Assembly (NCBI GenBank): GCA_005801395.1
Contig: SYDV01000157.1
Span: forward strand, 1 to 5,566
Origin: Planctomycetia bacterium
GTDB taxonomy: Bacteria > Planctomycetota > UBA11346
Reading direction: 5' to 3'
DNA length: 5,566 bases
The notes beneath the pieces were generated by a model that searched no databases, was not told where the DNA came from, and saw only the letters and a program-made list of their open reading frames with translations. Shown here piece after piece: positions 1 through 5,566 of the stretch; positions within the stretch are counted from its first letter, which is position 1; the number at the start of each line of letters is the position of its first letter. The position numbers were made by a program, and so were the translations under genes.

Positions 1-224
1 ATTAATTCCTTAGATTTGATAACCTCTTCCCAATTCCTCCTATTTTGCCATTTTATCTGTTAATATTACGGTTTAGATGATCCTAAACTGGTCTCGAAAC
101 CATATGTTTGAATATCTTAAATATAATATCTACAAAAGCTGCTGACCAGGAAATTCCCAGCCAGCAGCTTCTCTAACGAACAACTATAGTTGCACCAAAG
201 TAGAGACGAATCTATTCGTTCACA
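1..224. other. AT-rich gene-free left flank
   Basis: I see no coding frame in this stretch. It is much richer in A and T than the genes. Besides the terminator-like hairpin listed separately, it has an inverted repeat at 69-90: GTTTAG (71-76) pairs with CTAAAC (83-88) around a six-base loop, and C69-G90 plus a G-T wobble extend the stem. No T-run follows it on either strand, so its role is unknown. The stretch is most simply the 3' flank of the minus-strand regulator. Confidence 0.5.
136..170 (-). terminator. Probable intrinsic terminator of the IclR-type gene
   Basis: AAGCTGCTG (136-144) and CAGCAGCTT (162-170) are perfect 9-base inverted arms around a 17-base loop. Read on the minus strand, the stem ends in a run of four T bases and then an AT-rich tail. 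On the plus strand no T-run follows. It lies about 55 bases past the stop codon of the minus-strand regulator, where a terminator for that gene would be expected. The short T-run and long loop make it a moderate rather than strong example. Confidence 0.5.
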
Positions 225-1028
225 TTAACCTACACTGGTAGCAACTAAGGATTCCTGTCTTATTCCGACCTCATTAGCTGCCGGTTGAGTTCCCACCATG
301 GTTGAGGCTTTAGTAAGCAAATCACCCAACGCTAAGTCGATTTCCGTTCCAACTAGGGCCAACACCATCGCACCAACTAATCGGCCATTTTCATCACTTA
401 ATGGAACCGCGCAGCGACGTACTCCATTTACGTTACGGTCTAAATCCCAGGCTACCCCCTTTGCGCGGACACCCATCAATAGGCGGGCAAATGATGTATC
501 ATCAATATGGTGTTTAGAACGACCATCTTCGGCCCACGTCCAACGACGAGTCGCGCTCGGTGCGCTAGCAAACGCGCCCGCAATTTGCGTCACGGCATCG
601 GCTTCATCAAAGTGTCGCGCAAAGCCTACCCGCGCTCGAACCGTTACGACTTGGCCAAATTGCTCTGCACGATCAATCATGATCATGCGATCACCACAAT
701 AAATGTAGACTTCAACCGTATGCGGCACGCGCTCAACCAACCACGCTACCGCCGCAGTCGCACGAGCGCGCAACTGTTGGCTCGCTGCATCGGACTCAAC
801 TAAATGCATAACCGCACGAAAGCGTTTGCTCACCGGATCGCGCACCACCACGCCAGCGATGGCCAGCGAACGCATCAATCGTAAGACGGATGCTTTTGGC
901 CAACTAAAGGTGCGGGCGAGCTGTTCGAGCGAACAATTCCCTTCACGCACTAAGTGGCGAAGAATCGAAATCCCACGGCCAAGAGCCGGGGCTGGATCTT
1001 CTTCGATAGGTAAGCCTTGTTGTCTCAT
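225..1028 (-). CDS. IclR-family transcriptional regulator
   Basis: This 267-residue protein has the length and layout of IclR regulators. These are dimeric cytoplasmic DNA-binding proteins that usually sense a small carbon metabolite. Residues 15-72 form the N-terminal winged helix-turn-helix: ALGRGISILRHL opens it, LEQLARTFSWPKASVLRLMRSL (34-55) spans the two HTH helices, and VVRDPVSKRFR is the wing. Residues 85-245 fit the GAF-like effector domain, ending in the typical VRRCAVPLSDENGRLVGAM pattern (203-221). The effector cannot be inferred. The start is ATG at 1026-1028, with only a weak GAG eight bases upstream. The stop is TAA, followed by a probable terminator. No metabolic operon adjoins it, so its target is unknown; autoregulation or control across the 0.8 kb gap toward thrS is only inference. 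The middle of the effector domain (150-180) is less family-like than the ends. Confidence 0.85.
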   Translation of the reverse strand: MRQQGLPIEEDPAPALGRGISILRHLVREGNCSLEQLARTFSWPKASVLRLMRSLAIAGVVVRDPVSKRFRAVMHLVESDAASQQLRARATAAVAWLVERVPHTVEVYIYCGDRMIMIDRAEQFGQVVTVRARVGFARHFDEADAVTQIAGAFASAPSATRRWTWAEDGRSKHHIDDTSFARLLMGVRAKGVAWDLDRNVNGVRRCAVPLSDENGRLVGAMVLALVGTEIDLALGDLLTKASTMVGTQPAANEVGIRQESLVATSVG

Positions 1029-1102
1029 AAATAAAACTCGTTTCGTATGAGAGGTGGAACGACGTTGGCAGTAAAAGCTCAGTCTGCTCCCTTATCTGGA
1101 AT

Positions 1103-1124
1103 GTTGGGGCGATTCGCCCACAAC
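1103..1124. repeat. GC-rich inverted repeat upstream of the IclR-type gene
   Basis: GTTG and GGGCG pair with CGCCC and CAAC around an ATT loop, with one unpaired A (1120). This gives a nine-pair stem. It lies about 75 bases upstream of the regulator start codon and no T-run follows it on either strand, so it is unlikely to be a terminator. IclR proteins commonly bind palindromes near their own promoters, so an operator is possible. A structured 5' leader is the alternative. Function is inferred only from position. Confidence 0.3.
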
Positions 1125-1759
1125 TCCCCTAAGAGCCCATACTTTCGCTGACGGTTCGGATACTAAGTGAAACAAACGTTACCTAGGTGGTGGATTTCAC
1201 GTCACTTTATCCTGTCACATTTTATGCGCGGCCCGTTAGACTGGTTAGGTGAGGCCAACTCGTTCATCATATCATTCTCCAACTCATTAGCGTTACACAT
1301 ATTATAGATAAAATTTCACGTTCTCGCGATGCCGAATCACAAGTAAAAATGCGCTTGCGCAAATCCCCATAACAGCGTGGTACACCTGTGATCCCTTAAA
1401 CTTGGCGAATAAGAATTAGCTCATTCCGATCGTCTTTTTGTCTAAAGTGGTTAGTCGTTTATCTCACTTTGAGCAACAAATACCTGCCTCTCTACACTTA
1501 AACGGCACATCGTGTCCCTCTCTTGGCAGTCATCAGTGTCAAAATCGCTCTAACTCACTCGTCCCTTGGTCCCCAAAATTGGATAAGCAATCTGGTTAGC
1601 CACATTTATTTCACTGGAAATAATGACGAACAGATAAAAGACACCCAGGCGCATCGATTGACCATCTAGGCAAAGACCGCTAGCGTGCCGCCCCCAAATT
1701 CCTGGGTCGCTCTGCTCGTTGGAAATAAACCGAATGGATACCTGGCTCTTCACGCGAAC

Positions 1760-1802
1760 TAGCTGCTGACGCCCCCTGCTCAGCGGTGTATGGGCGTCGC
1801 TA
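1760..1802 (+). promoter_or_regulatory. Possible structured leader upstream of thrS
   Basis: GACGCCC (1768-1774) pairs perfectly with GGGCGTC (1792-1798). TAGC (1760-1763) can pair with GCTA (1799-1802), leaving a four-base bulge on one side. The apical part contains GGTGT, in which the threonine anticodon triplets GGT and TGT overlap. The hairpin ends 38 bases before the thrS start. In E. coli, ThrRS represses its own translation by binding leader stem-loops that mimic tRNA-Thr. A similar role here is speculation from position and shape. No T-run follows, so it is not a plain terminator. Confidence 0.25.
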
Positions 1803-1830
1803 ACTCATCCTTTTCATCCTAAATTCTTTT

Positions 1831-1834
1831 GAGG
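1831..1834 (+). promoter_or_regulatory. Ribosome binding site fixing the thrS start
   Basis: GAGG sits six bases before the ATG at 1841. An in-frame TTG at 1829 would add four residues, but it overlaps this GAGG and would leave itself without a binding site. ATG 1841 also gives the normal ThrRS N-terminus ([10 protein letters not shown]), so it is the chosen start. Confidence 0.8.
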
Positions 1835-1840
1835 TTATTT

Positions 1841-3829
1841 ATGCCTACGTTTACCCTGCCTGACGGCAAACCCCTATCATTTGATAAACCAGTTTCCGGT
1901 CGCGATATTGCTTTAGCAATCGGCCCCGGCTTAGCAAAAAAAGCCATCGCCATCAAATTAAACGGCAGTGAAATTGTCGACTTAGAAAAAGTGCTCAGCA
2001 CGGATGCCGGCATCAGTATCATCACGGCAAGCAATGAAAACCCCGATGCATTATTTGTCCTACGCCATTCGGCGGCGCATGTTTTGGCCGAAGCCGTCTG
2101 TACGCTCTTTCCTAAGACACGACTCGCCTATGGCCCAGCTATCGAAGAAGGCTTTTTTTATGACATGCAAGTACGCAATGCCGCAGATGAAGCCGTCTCG
2201 CTAACCGACGATAATTTTCAAGCAATTGAAGCTAAAATGACGGAGATTGTCAAAGCCAATCGTTCGTTCGTTCGCACCGATTACAATTGCGATGTCGGGT
2301 TAGCCCGCACCGCCAACGATAAATATAAACGAGATAATGCTGAACGCGCCATCGCGAAAGGTTCAAAATCTATTTCATTTTATTCGACCGGTGTTCCCGG
2401 CCAAGCCTGGGAAGATTTGTGCGCTGGCCCACATGTGCCAACCACTGGCGTCTTAGGCGCTTTCAAAATTATGAGTGTTGCTGGTGCCTATTGGCACGGC
2501 GACCAAACCAGTGATCAATTAACCCGCATTTACGGCACCTGCTTTGCCGATGATAAAGGATTAAAGGCACATCTATTACGCTTAGAAGAAGCGAAAAAAC
2601 GTGATCATCGTAAATTAGGTAAAGAGATGGACCTCTTTCACGTTGACGATGAAAATCCAGGGCAAATTTTCTGGCATCCAAAGGGCTGGTCGATTTACCG
2701 TACCTTAGAAGATTACGTCCGCGCCAAAGTCAACGCCAACGGTTACGTGGAAGTAAAAACCCCCTCGGTTATGCCGCAATCATTATGGGAACGTTCGGGC
2801 CATTGGGCAAAATATCGCGACAATATGTTTGTCACTGAAAGTGAAAAACGTTTATTCGCGCTCAAACCCATGAACTGTCCTGGGCACATCGAAATATTCC
2901 GCCAAGGGTTAAAAAGTTACCGCGAATTACCACTGCGCATGGCAGAATTTGGTTCCTGCACACGCAATGAAATTAGTGGCGCTTTGCACGGCATTATGCG
3001 CGTCCGTGGTTTTGTCCAAGACGATGCTCATATTTTTTGTACGGAAGCTCAGATCCCACAAGAAGTCGCTGATTTCTGTCGTTTGTTGAAAGAAATTTAC
3101 GCCGACTTTGGTTTCGGTGATGATCGCATTATCGTCAAATTCAGTACGCGTCCTGCGACTCGCGTGGGCACCGACGAACAATGGGATCGTGCCGAAAAAG
3201 CATTGGCCGATGCCTGTGCCTTTGCCAAATTGGCTTATCAAATTGCTCCAGGTGAAGGTGCGTTCTACGGACCAAAATTAGAATTCACTTTGGTCGATGC
3301 ATTAGGTCGCCATTGGCAATGCGGCACCATCCAAGTCGATTATCAATTACCGAGCGCCGAACGATTAAATGCTACCTTTGTTGGCGAAGACGGAAATAAA
3401 CATCACCCAGTGATGTTACACCGCGCTATCTTGGGCAGCCTCGAACGCTTTATTGGTATTTTGATCGAACATTTCTCCGGCAAATTTCCACTGTGGTTAG
3501 CTCCTGAGCAAATTCGTTTATTACCCATCACTGACGATCAGTTGCCCTACGCTGAACAAGTTGCCAGCCAATTACGTGAAGCCGGATTACGCGTCGCGGT
3601 CGACCGCACTCCTGATAAACTCGGCGCAAAAATTCGCATCGCACGTAATGACCGAGTCACCTATTTCGGCGTGGTCGGCGGCCAAGAAGTGACCGATGAA
3701 ACCGTCGCCTTACAATCGCAAAACGGCGATAAAGTCGGCACGTTTCCTGTCGACGATTTAATCGTGCGCTTACTCGAAGAAATCGCCGAAAAGAAAACGC
3801 CGGTCGCGACACCGGCTTCGCCGAACTAA
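1841..3829 (+). CDS. thrS: Threonyl-tRNA synthetase
   Basis: ThrRS attaches threonine to tRNA-Thr in the cytoplasm using ATP and hydrolyses mis-made Ser-tRNA-Thr. This 662-residue copy is full length. Residues 1-63 are the TGS domain ([17 protein letters not shown]). Residues 66-240 are the editing domain, with both metal-site style pairs intact: H76/H80 in HSAAH and C194/H198 in CAGPH. Residues 262-550 are the class II core: MNCPGH (C346), QDDAH (H397) and LHRAILGS (H527) supply the catalytic zinc ligands, R375 lies in motif 2, and R536 in motif 3. Residues 552-650 are the anticodon-binding domain. One oddity is TRNE at 374-377 where E. coli has HRNE. A short low-complexity tail ([12 protein letters not shown]) closes the protein. 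The gene stands alone: infC, rpmI and rplT do not follow. The editing domain and C-terminal region differ clearly from the E. coli protein, which may reflect lineage or transfer. Confidence 0.97.
   Translation: MPTFTLPDGKPLSFDKPVSGRDIALAIGPGLAKKAIAIKLNGSEIVDLEKVLSTDAGISIITASNENPDALFVLRHSAAHVLAEAVCTLFPKTRLAYGPAIEEGFFYDMQVRNAADEAVSLTDDNFQAIEAKMTEIVKANRSFVRTDYNCDVGLARTANDKYKRDNAERAIAKGSKSISFYSTGVPGQAWEDLCAGPHVPTTGVLGAFKIMSVAGAYWHGDQTSDQLTRIYGTCFADDKGLKAHLLRLEEAKKRDHRKLGKEMDLFHVDDENPGQIFWHPKGWSIYRTLEDYVRAKVNANGYVEVKTPSVMPQSLWERSGHWAKYRDNMFVTESEKRLFALKPMNCPGHIEIFRQGLKSYRELPLRMAEFGSCTRNEISGALHGIMRVRGFVQDDAHIFCTEAQIPQEVADFCRLLKEIYADFGFGDDRIIVKFSTRPATRVGTDEQWDRAEKALADACAFAKLAYQIAPGEGAFYGPKLEFTLVDALGRHWQCGTIQVDYQLPSAERLNATFVGEDGNKHHPVMLHRAILGSLERFIGILIEHFSGKFPLWLAPEQIRLLPITDDQLPYAEQVASQLREAGLRVAVDRTPDKLGAKIRIARNDRVTYFGVVGGQEVTDETVALQSQNGDKVGTFPVDDLIVRLLEEIAEKKTPVATPASPN
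3789..3816 (-). terminator. Candidate minus-strand terminator inside the 3' end of thrS
   Basis: GCCGGT (3799-3804) and ACCGGC (3811-3816) form a perfect six-base GC-rich stem with a six-base loop. Read on the minus strand, the stem is followed by G and then TTTTCTTTT, the classic intrinsic terminator layout. It lies within the last codons of thrS, about 245 bases past the stop of the convergent nucleotidase gene. It could therefore stop read-through from that gene into antisense thrS. On the plus strand there is no T-run, so it would not terminate thrS. The T-run also reflects Lys codons of thrS, so chance is possible. Confidence 0.4.
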
Positions 3830-3964
3830 TACCGACTTCAAATCAAATGAACCAGCCCGCAAACGCGATAAATCATCGGTCGGCGTGAAAGTGATTAATG
3901 GCTCCAGCATTTTTTGCAGTCGCAAAATAAATGCCCCTCAAATGAGCAAATCACGATCACGCAA

Positions 3965-3988
3965 GACATCGGACATCGGACATCGGAC
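3965..3988. repeat. Heptamer tandem repeat, 3.4 copies of GACATCG
   Basis: Three exact copies of GACATCG (3965-3971, 3972-3978, 3979-3985) are followed by GAC. On the minus strand the unit contains an ATG in each copy, so the array offers start codons at successive frame offsets. Seven is not a multiple of three, so a gain or loss of one unit would shift any frame read through it. Short arrays of this kind can vary by slipped-strand mispairing. Whether this one varies is not visible here. Confidence 0.9.
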
Positions 3989-4002
3989 CATTTAAAGTTT
4001 TT

Positions 4003-4010
4003 ACCTCCTT
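4003..4010 (-). promoter_or_regulatory. Perfect Shine-Dalgarno sequence before a minus-strand ATG
   Basis: The minus strand reads AAGGAGGT, a full match to the anti-SD of 16S rRNA, and is stronger than the binding site of any recognised gene in this window. The first ATG (3991-3989) is 11 bases downstream, slightly long but workable. It would start a 17-residue peptide encoded through the heptamer repeat. An eight-base match can arise by chance, so its use is unproven. Confidence 0.25.
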
Positions 4011-4059
4011 GATCGGCGCGGTCAGGAAAGCTGCCCTTTAACTTACGTTTTCAAGGCAT

Positions 4060-4989
4060 TCACAGGAGTGACTGTGTATTCGTAATCCCAAACGGCACAT
4101 GCACCGTCGGGGCCGCACCGGCGGCTAATTTCGCATTGTCGGGTTTGTCGTCAAAGAATAAATGTGGACGGAATTTTTTCAGCACGCGATCTTTAGGTAA
4201 ATCGCCAATGAAAAATGATTCATCAACCGCCACATCCCAAGCGCGCAGCGACGCAATCACGCGACGATCTGCGGGTGCACTACGGGCGGTAATAATCGCG
4301 GTGCGAATCAATGGACGATATTTTGATTGCTGTTGTTGGCGATGACGTTCGGCAGCTTGCACCGCGGCAATTTGCGTCAGCAATCGTTGTAAAGGACCCG
4401 GAGATAATGCTAAATGCGCCTGATCGCGTTCATTCGCATGAAAACGCGCTAATCCCTGTTCTTTGTAAAATCGTTCGCCTGCGTCGTCGGCTAAAACACC
4501 ATCGAAATCGAATCCTAAACGTAATTCGTCGTCATCGTCATCAATTACAATTCCAGGCATCACGCGGCCAGCCGGATAACCGAGTGCTATGGCTTCTTGA
4601 ACATCCTGTTGATTTCCCGACAGAAATAAACTCGCTTCAAAGACATCAATATAATGCCACGGTGAACGACCACCGGTAAATACAGCGCGTGCAATCGACA
4701 GGCCATGATGATCTAAACTATTTCGCACGCGTACGCCGGTATCGGGATCATTACGCGAGAGCAAAACCACTTCGACTAACGGTTGCGTTGGATCCATACG
4801 ATTAATGGCCAACAGCCGACGAATAAATGGGAAAGCAACTCCTGGCGCTAAAACTTCGCCTTCATGCGCGTTTTGGTAGGCGCGATAAGCATCCTTACCT
4901 TGTTCGCGAAAAATCGCGTCCGCTGCACCCAAATCAAATAAGGCACTCGATGCGATAGCGATCGTCAGATGTGGCGTGGACATGGGCAT
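4060..4989 (-). CDS. Cytosolic 5'-nucleotidase, PF06189 (NT5C1-like) family
   Basis: Family members hydrolyse nucleoside monophosphates such as AMP or IMP to nucleosides in the cytoplasm. The 309-residue product has the family pattern in order: LTIAIASSALFDL (8-20), HEGEVLAPGVAFPFIRRLL (42-60), VEVVLLSRNDPDTGVRV (72-88), FTGGRSP (104-110) and LFLSGNQQDVQEAI (121-134). The HAD-like motifs are FDFDGVL (160-166, Asp161/Asp163), a TAR at 234-236 and FFDDKPDNA (278-286). Aspartates (150-154) precede the HAD motif, and a Gln run lies near 218-221. Three in-frame starts exist: GTG at 5001, ATG at 4989 and ATG at 4983. I take 4989 because a GAG lies 11 bases upstream, but 4983 (MSTPHL) is nearly as plausible. 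It is transcribed alone, toward thrS and away from the DUF485 gene. Substrate preference cannot be read from the sequence. Confidence 0.87.
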   Translation of the reverse strand: MPMSTPHLTIAIASSALFDLGAADAIFREQGKDAYRAYQNAHEGEVLAPGVAFPFIRRLLAINRMDPTQPLVEVVLLSRNDPDTGVRVRNSLDHHGLSIARAVFTGGRSPWHYIDVFEASLFLSGNQQDVQEAIALGYPAGRVMPGIVIDDDDDELRLGFDFDGVLADDAGERFYKEQGLARFHANERDQAHLALSPGPLQRLLTQIAAVQAAERHRQQQQSKYRPLIRTAIITARSAPADRRVIASLRAWDVAVDESFFIGDLPKDRVLKKFRPHLFFDDKPDNAKLAAGAAPTVHVPFGITNTQSLL

Positions 4990-5001
4990 ATGCTGTCGCA
5001 C

Positions 5002-5180
5002 TCAGCGCATGACGGAAGTGCCCGAGCCACACGACTGATATGCGGTGGCAACTCACCGTGGTATGCGCCGAACTGTTGGTTTACCGCTCCGTAAGACATA
5101 GGTAGCGGTTCTTCCTCTTAGATTGCTATCCCGATCAACAAAACGGCCTACATCCTGCGCCTTATTCAGGAGATTGCGAC
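5002..5180. promoter_or_regulatory. Divergent intergenic region with two small inverted repeats
   Basis: This stretch must hold the promoters of the minus-strand nucleotidase gene and the plus-strand DUF485-symporter pair. CGGTG/CACCG arms (5043-5047 and 5054-5058) enclose six bases. ACCGCT/AGCGGT arms (5083-5088 and 5104-5109) enclose fifteen and are followed by a pyrimidine-rich run. These could be operator half-sites or leader hairpins. I see no good -35/-10 pair. TTGGTT (5076-5081) with TAGGTA (5099-5104) at 17-base spacing is the best but weak. Confidence 0.35.
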
Positions 5181-5450
5181 ATGCATGACCATGAAAATAT
5201 CCGTGAAACGGAAGACCCTCAGTTAGTTGCTCGCAACACGCGCATCGGGCTTTTTCTCTTTGCTGTCTATTTTTTACTTTACGCCGGATTCATTGGGCTG
5301 ACCACTTTCTTTCCCAAGGTCATGCAATCTACGCCATTTGGTGGAATCAATTTTGCTATTCTCTCGGGATTGATGCTCATCGTAGCTGCCTTAGTGCTCG
5401 CCATTATTTACCTCATCTTAGCTCGTCGCCCAGTAACGAAGGTTCACTAA
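5181..5450 (+). CDS. DUF485 family small inner-membrane protein
   Basis: The 89-residue product has a charged N-terminus (1-21, ending DPQLVARNTR) and two strongly hydrophobic helices at about 22-44 and 58-80, with a short basic tail. This matches DUF485 (PF04341), the family of E. coli YjcH. Its members are usually encoded directly before a sodium:solute symporter, as found here. The family has no proven biochemical role; it is presumed to help the partner transporter in the membrane. AGGAG at 5168-5172, eight bases before the ATG, supports the start. The N-terminal segment differs from E. coli YjcH, so I do not assign that gene name. One base separates its stop from the next start, so the two genes almost certainly form one transcript. 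Confidence 0.85.
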   Translation: MHDHENIRETEDPQLVARNTRIGLFLFAVYFLLYAGFIGLTTFFPKVMQSTPFGGINFAILSGLMLIVAALVLAIIYLILARRPVTKVH

Positions 5451-5451
5451 T

Positions 5452-5566
5452 ATGCATTTCGAATCTTCCTGGACCACTTTAATTATTTTTCTCTTCTTTG
5501 TTTTTGTGGTAGTCGGCATCAGTTTGCGCATGGGTGCTAAAGCTAAATCAGCAAAAGGCTTTTTCG
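5452..5566 (+). CDS. Sodium:solute symporter (SSS family), N-terminal fragment
   Basis: Only the first 38 codons are present; the frame is open to the window edge. A hydrophobic helix spans about residues 8-25 (TTLIIFLFFVFVVVGISL). It is followed by RMGAKAKSAKGFF, which fits the conserved loop after the first helix of SSS transporters, typically a G-x-x-A-K-S-x-x-x-F pattern leading to an AGG/AGR segment. The family imports solutes such as acetate or other carboxylates with sodium across the inner membrane. The substrate cannot be told from this fragment. The call rests on this short match plus the DUF485 gene one base upstream. AAGG within 5438-5442 lies about nine bases before the ATG. An acetate-permease (ActP) type is likely but unproven. 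Confidence 0.7.
   Translation, partial: MHFESSWTTLIIFLFFVFVVVGISLRMGAKAKSAKGFF

Larger units (their letters stand above)
1029..1840. other. Long divergent intergenic region, no gene recognised
   Basis: About 0.8 kb separates the regulator start from the thrS start, and all frames are broken by frequent stops. The longest frame (1550-1753, minus) starts with GTG, lacks a ribosome binding site and resembles no family I know. I find no tRNA-like cloverleaf. Visible structure: a hairpin at 1103-1124, a palindrome TGCGC-TT-GCGCA at 1350-1361, paired ACCCAGG/CCTGGGT arms at 1643-1649 and 1701-1707, and a hairpin at 1760-1802 just before thrS. Weak promoter candidates are TTGAGC (1469-1474) with TACACT (1493-1498) at 18-base spacing on the plus strand, and a TATAAT on the minus strand at 1301-1306 without a good -35 partner. 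The region may be a long regulatory gap or a decayed gene; I cannot tell which. Confidence 0.5.
3770..3991 (-). pseudogene. Possible interrupted minus-strand frame, family not recognised
   Basis: Starting at the ATG at 3991-3989, the minus-strand frame reads 17 codons to a TGA at 3940-3938. It then stays open in the same frame to a TAA at 3772-3770, inside antisense thrS. That is 74 codons with a single internal stop. After the stop, an ATG at 3910-3908 would start a 46-residue product beginning MLEPLITFTPTDDLSRL. A faint likeness to the VEPLIT segment of ribosomal protein L17 is too short to trust. A perfect AAGGAGGT lies 11 bases before the first ATG. This may be a decayed gene end, a micro-ORF, or chance. 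I do not recognise a family. Confidence 0.15.
3830..4059. other. Convergent gap between thrS and the nucleotidase gene
   Basis: The two genes on either side converge here. The gap contains a 28-base AT-rich imperfect hairpin at 3907-3934: GCATTT-TTTGC pairs with GCAAAATAAATGC, leaving two bases bulged around an AGTC loop. It also holds a heptamer tandem repeat (3965-3988) and a perfect Shine-Dalgarno sequence on the minus strand (4003-4010). A weak TGCCTT/AAGGGCA pairing at 4032-4058 lies just past the nucleotidase stop. No strong plus-strand terminator for thrS is visible. A minus-strand frame runs from 3991 to 3770 with one internal TGA; see the separate entries. Confidence 0.5.

Noticed and set aside
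298..1050. Plus-strand open frames opposite the IclR-type gene
   Set aside because: They are antisense to a clear IclR-type protein and show no family features.
1141..1260. tRNA-like or T-box-like sequence around GGTTCGGA
   Set aside because: No acceptor, D or anticodon arms can be folded around it and no T-box consensus is visible.
1550..1753. Minus-strand open frame of 67 codons in the long gap
   Set aside because: It starts with GTG, has no ribosome binding site and has a composition like random translation. I recognise no domain.
1829..1840. Upstream TTG start for thrS
   Set aside because: It overlaps the GAGG ribosome binding site that properly serves ATG 1841, and ThrRS proteins begin at the equivalent of MPTFTLPDG.
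2004..3241. Open frames in other frames or on the opposite strand within thrS
   Set aside because: ThrRS motifs cover this whole stretch in one frame; the others are by-products of its codons.
3965..3988. CRISPR-like repeats
   Set aside because: The units are seven bases and contiguous with no spacers, so this is a simple tandem repeat.
4136..4679. Plus-strand open frames over the nucleotidase gene
   Set aside because: They are antisense to a protein with clear PF06189 motifs and have no ribosome binding sites or recognisable domains.
4990..5001. GTG start for the nucleotidase
   Set aside because: It lacks a ribosome binding site and two ATG codons follow within six codons. It is possible but less likely.

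Overview
The window comes from a bacterial chromosome of medium GC content with a Gram-negative style gene set and loose gene packing. It holds five protein genes: four complete and one cut by the right edge. I cannot fix the phylum. The N-terminal half of the threonyl-tRNA synthetase and the N-terminus of the small DUF485 protein remind me of Planctomycetota/PVC sequences. The synthetase catalytic core looks more general, with proteobacterial resemblance, so a gammaproteobacterium remains possible. This is judgement from memory, not a search.

Layout, left to right. Positions 1-224 are AT-rich and gene-free, with a likely minus-strand terminator. Positions 225-1028 (minus) encode an IclR-type regulator. 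Positions 1029-1840 form an unusually long gap of about 0.8 kb with no convincing gene, containing several inverted repeats. Positions 1841-3829 (plus) encode a full-length threonyl-tRNA synthetase (thrS) with intact editing, zinc and class II motifs. Positions 3830-4059 are a short gap with a heptamer tandem repeat beside a perfect minus-strand Shine-Dalgarno sequence. Positions 4060-4989 (minus) encode a cytosolic 5'-nucleotidase of the PF06189 (NT5C1-like) family. Positions 5002-5180 are a divergent intergenic region. Positions 5181-5450 (plus) encode a two-helix DUF485 membrane protein. One base later, a sodium:solute symporter begins and runs off the window.

How the genes work together. 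Only the last two form a clear unit: DUF485 proteins are regularly encoded just upstream of SSS-family carboxylate/acetate-type transporters (the yjcH-actP arrangement). The regulator, the synthetase and the nucleotidase look like independent single-gene units. The regulator and thrS are divergent but 0.8 kb apart, and thrS and the nucleotidase are convergent. thrS is not followed by infC-rpmI-rplT as it is in many bacteria.

I found no mobile element, CRISPR array, tRNA or defence system, and no strong evidence of a novel system. The points most worth checking are the SD-plus-heptamer arrangement and interrupted open frame at 3770-4010, the long thrS leader with its hairpin, and the relationships of this stand-alone thrS.
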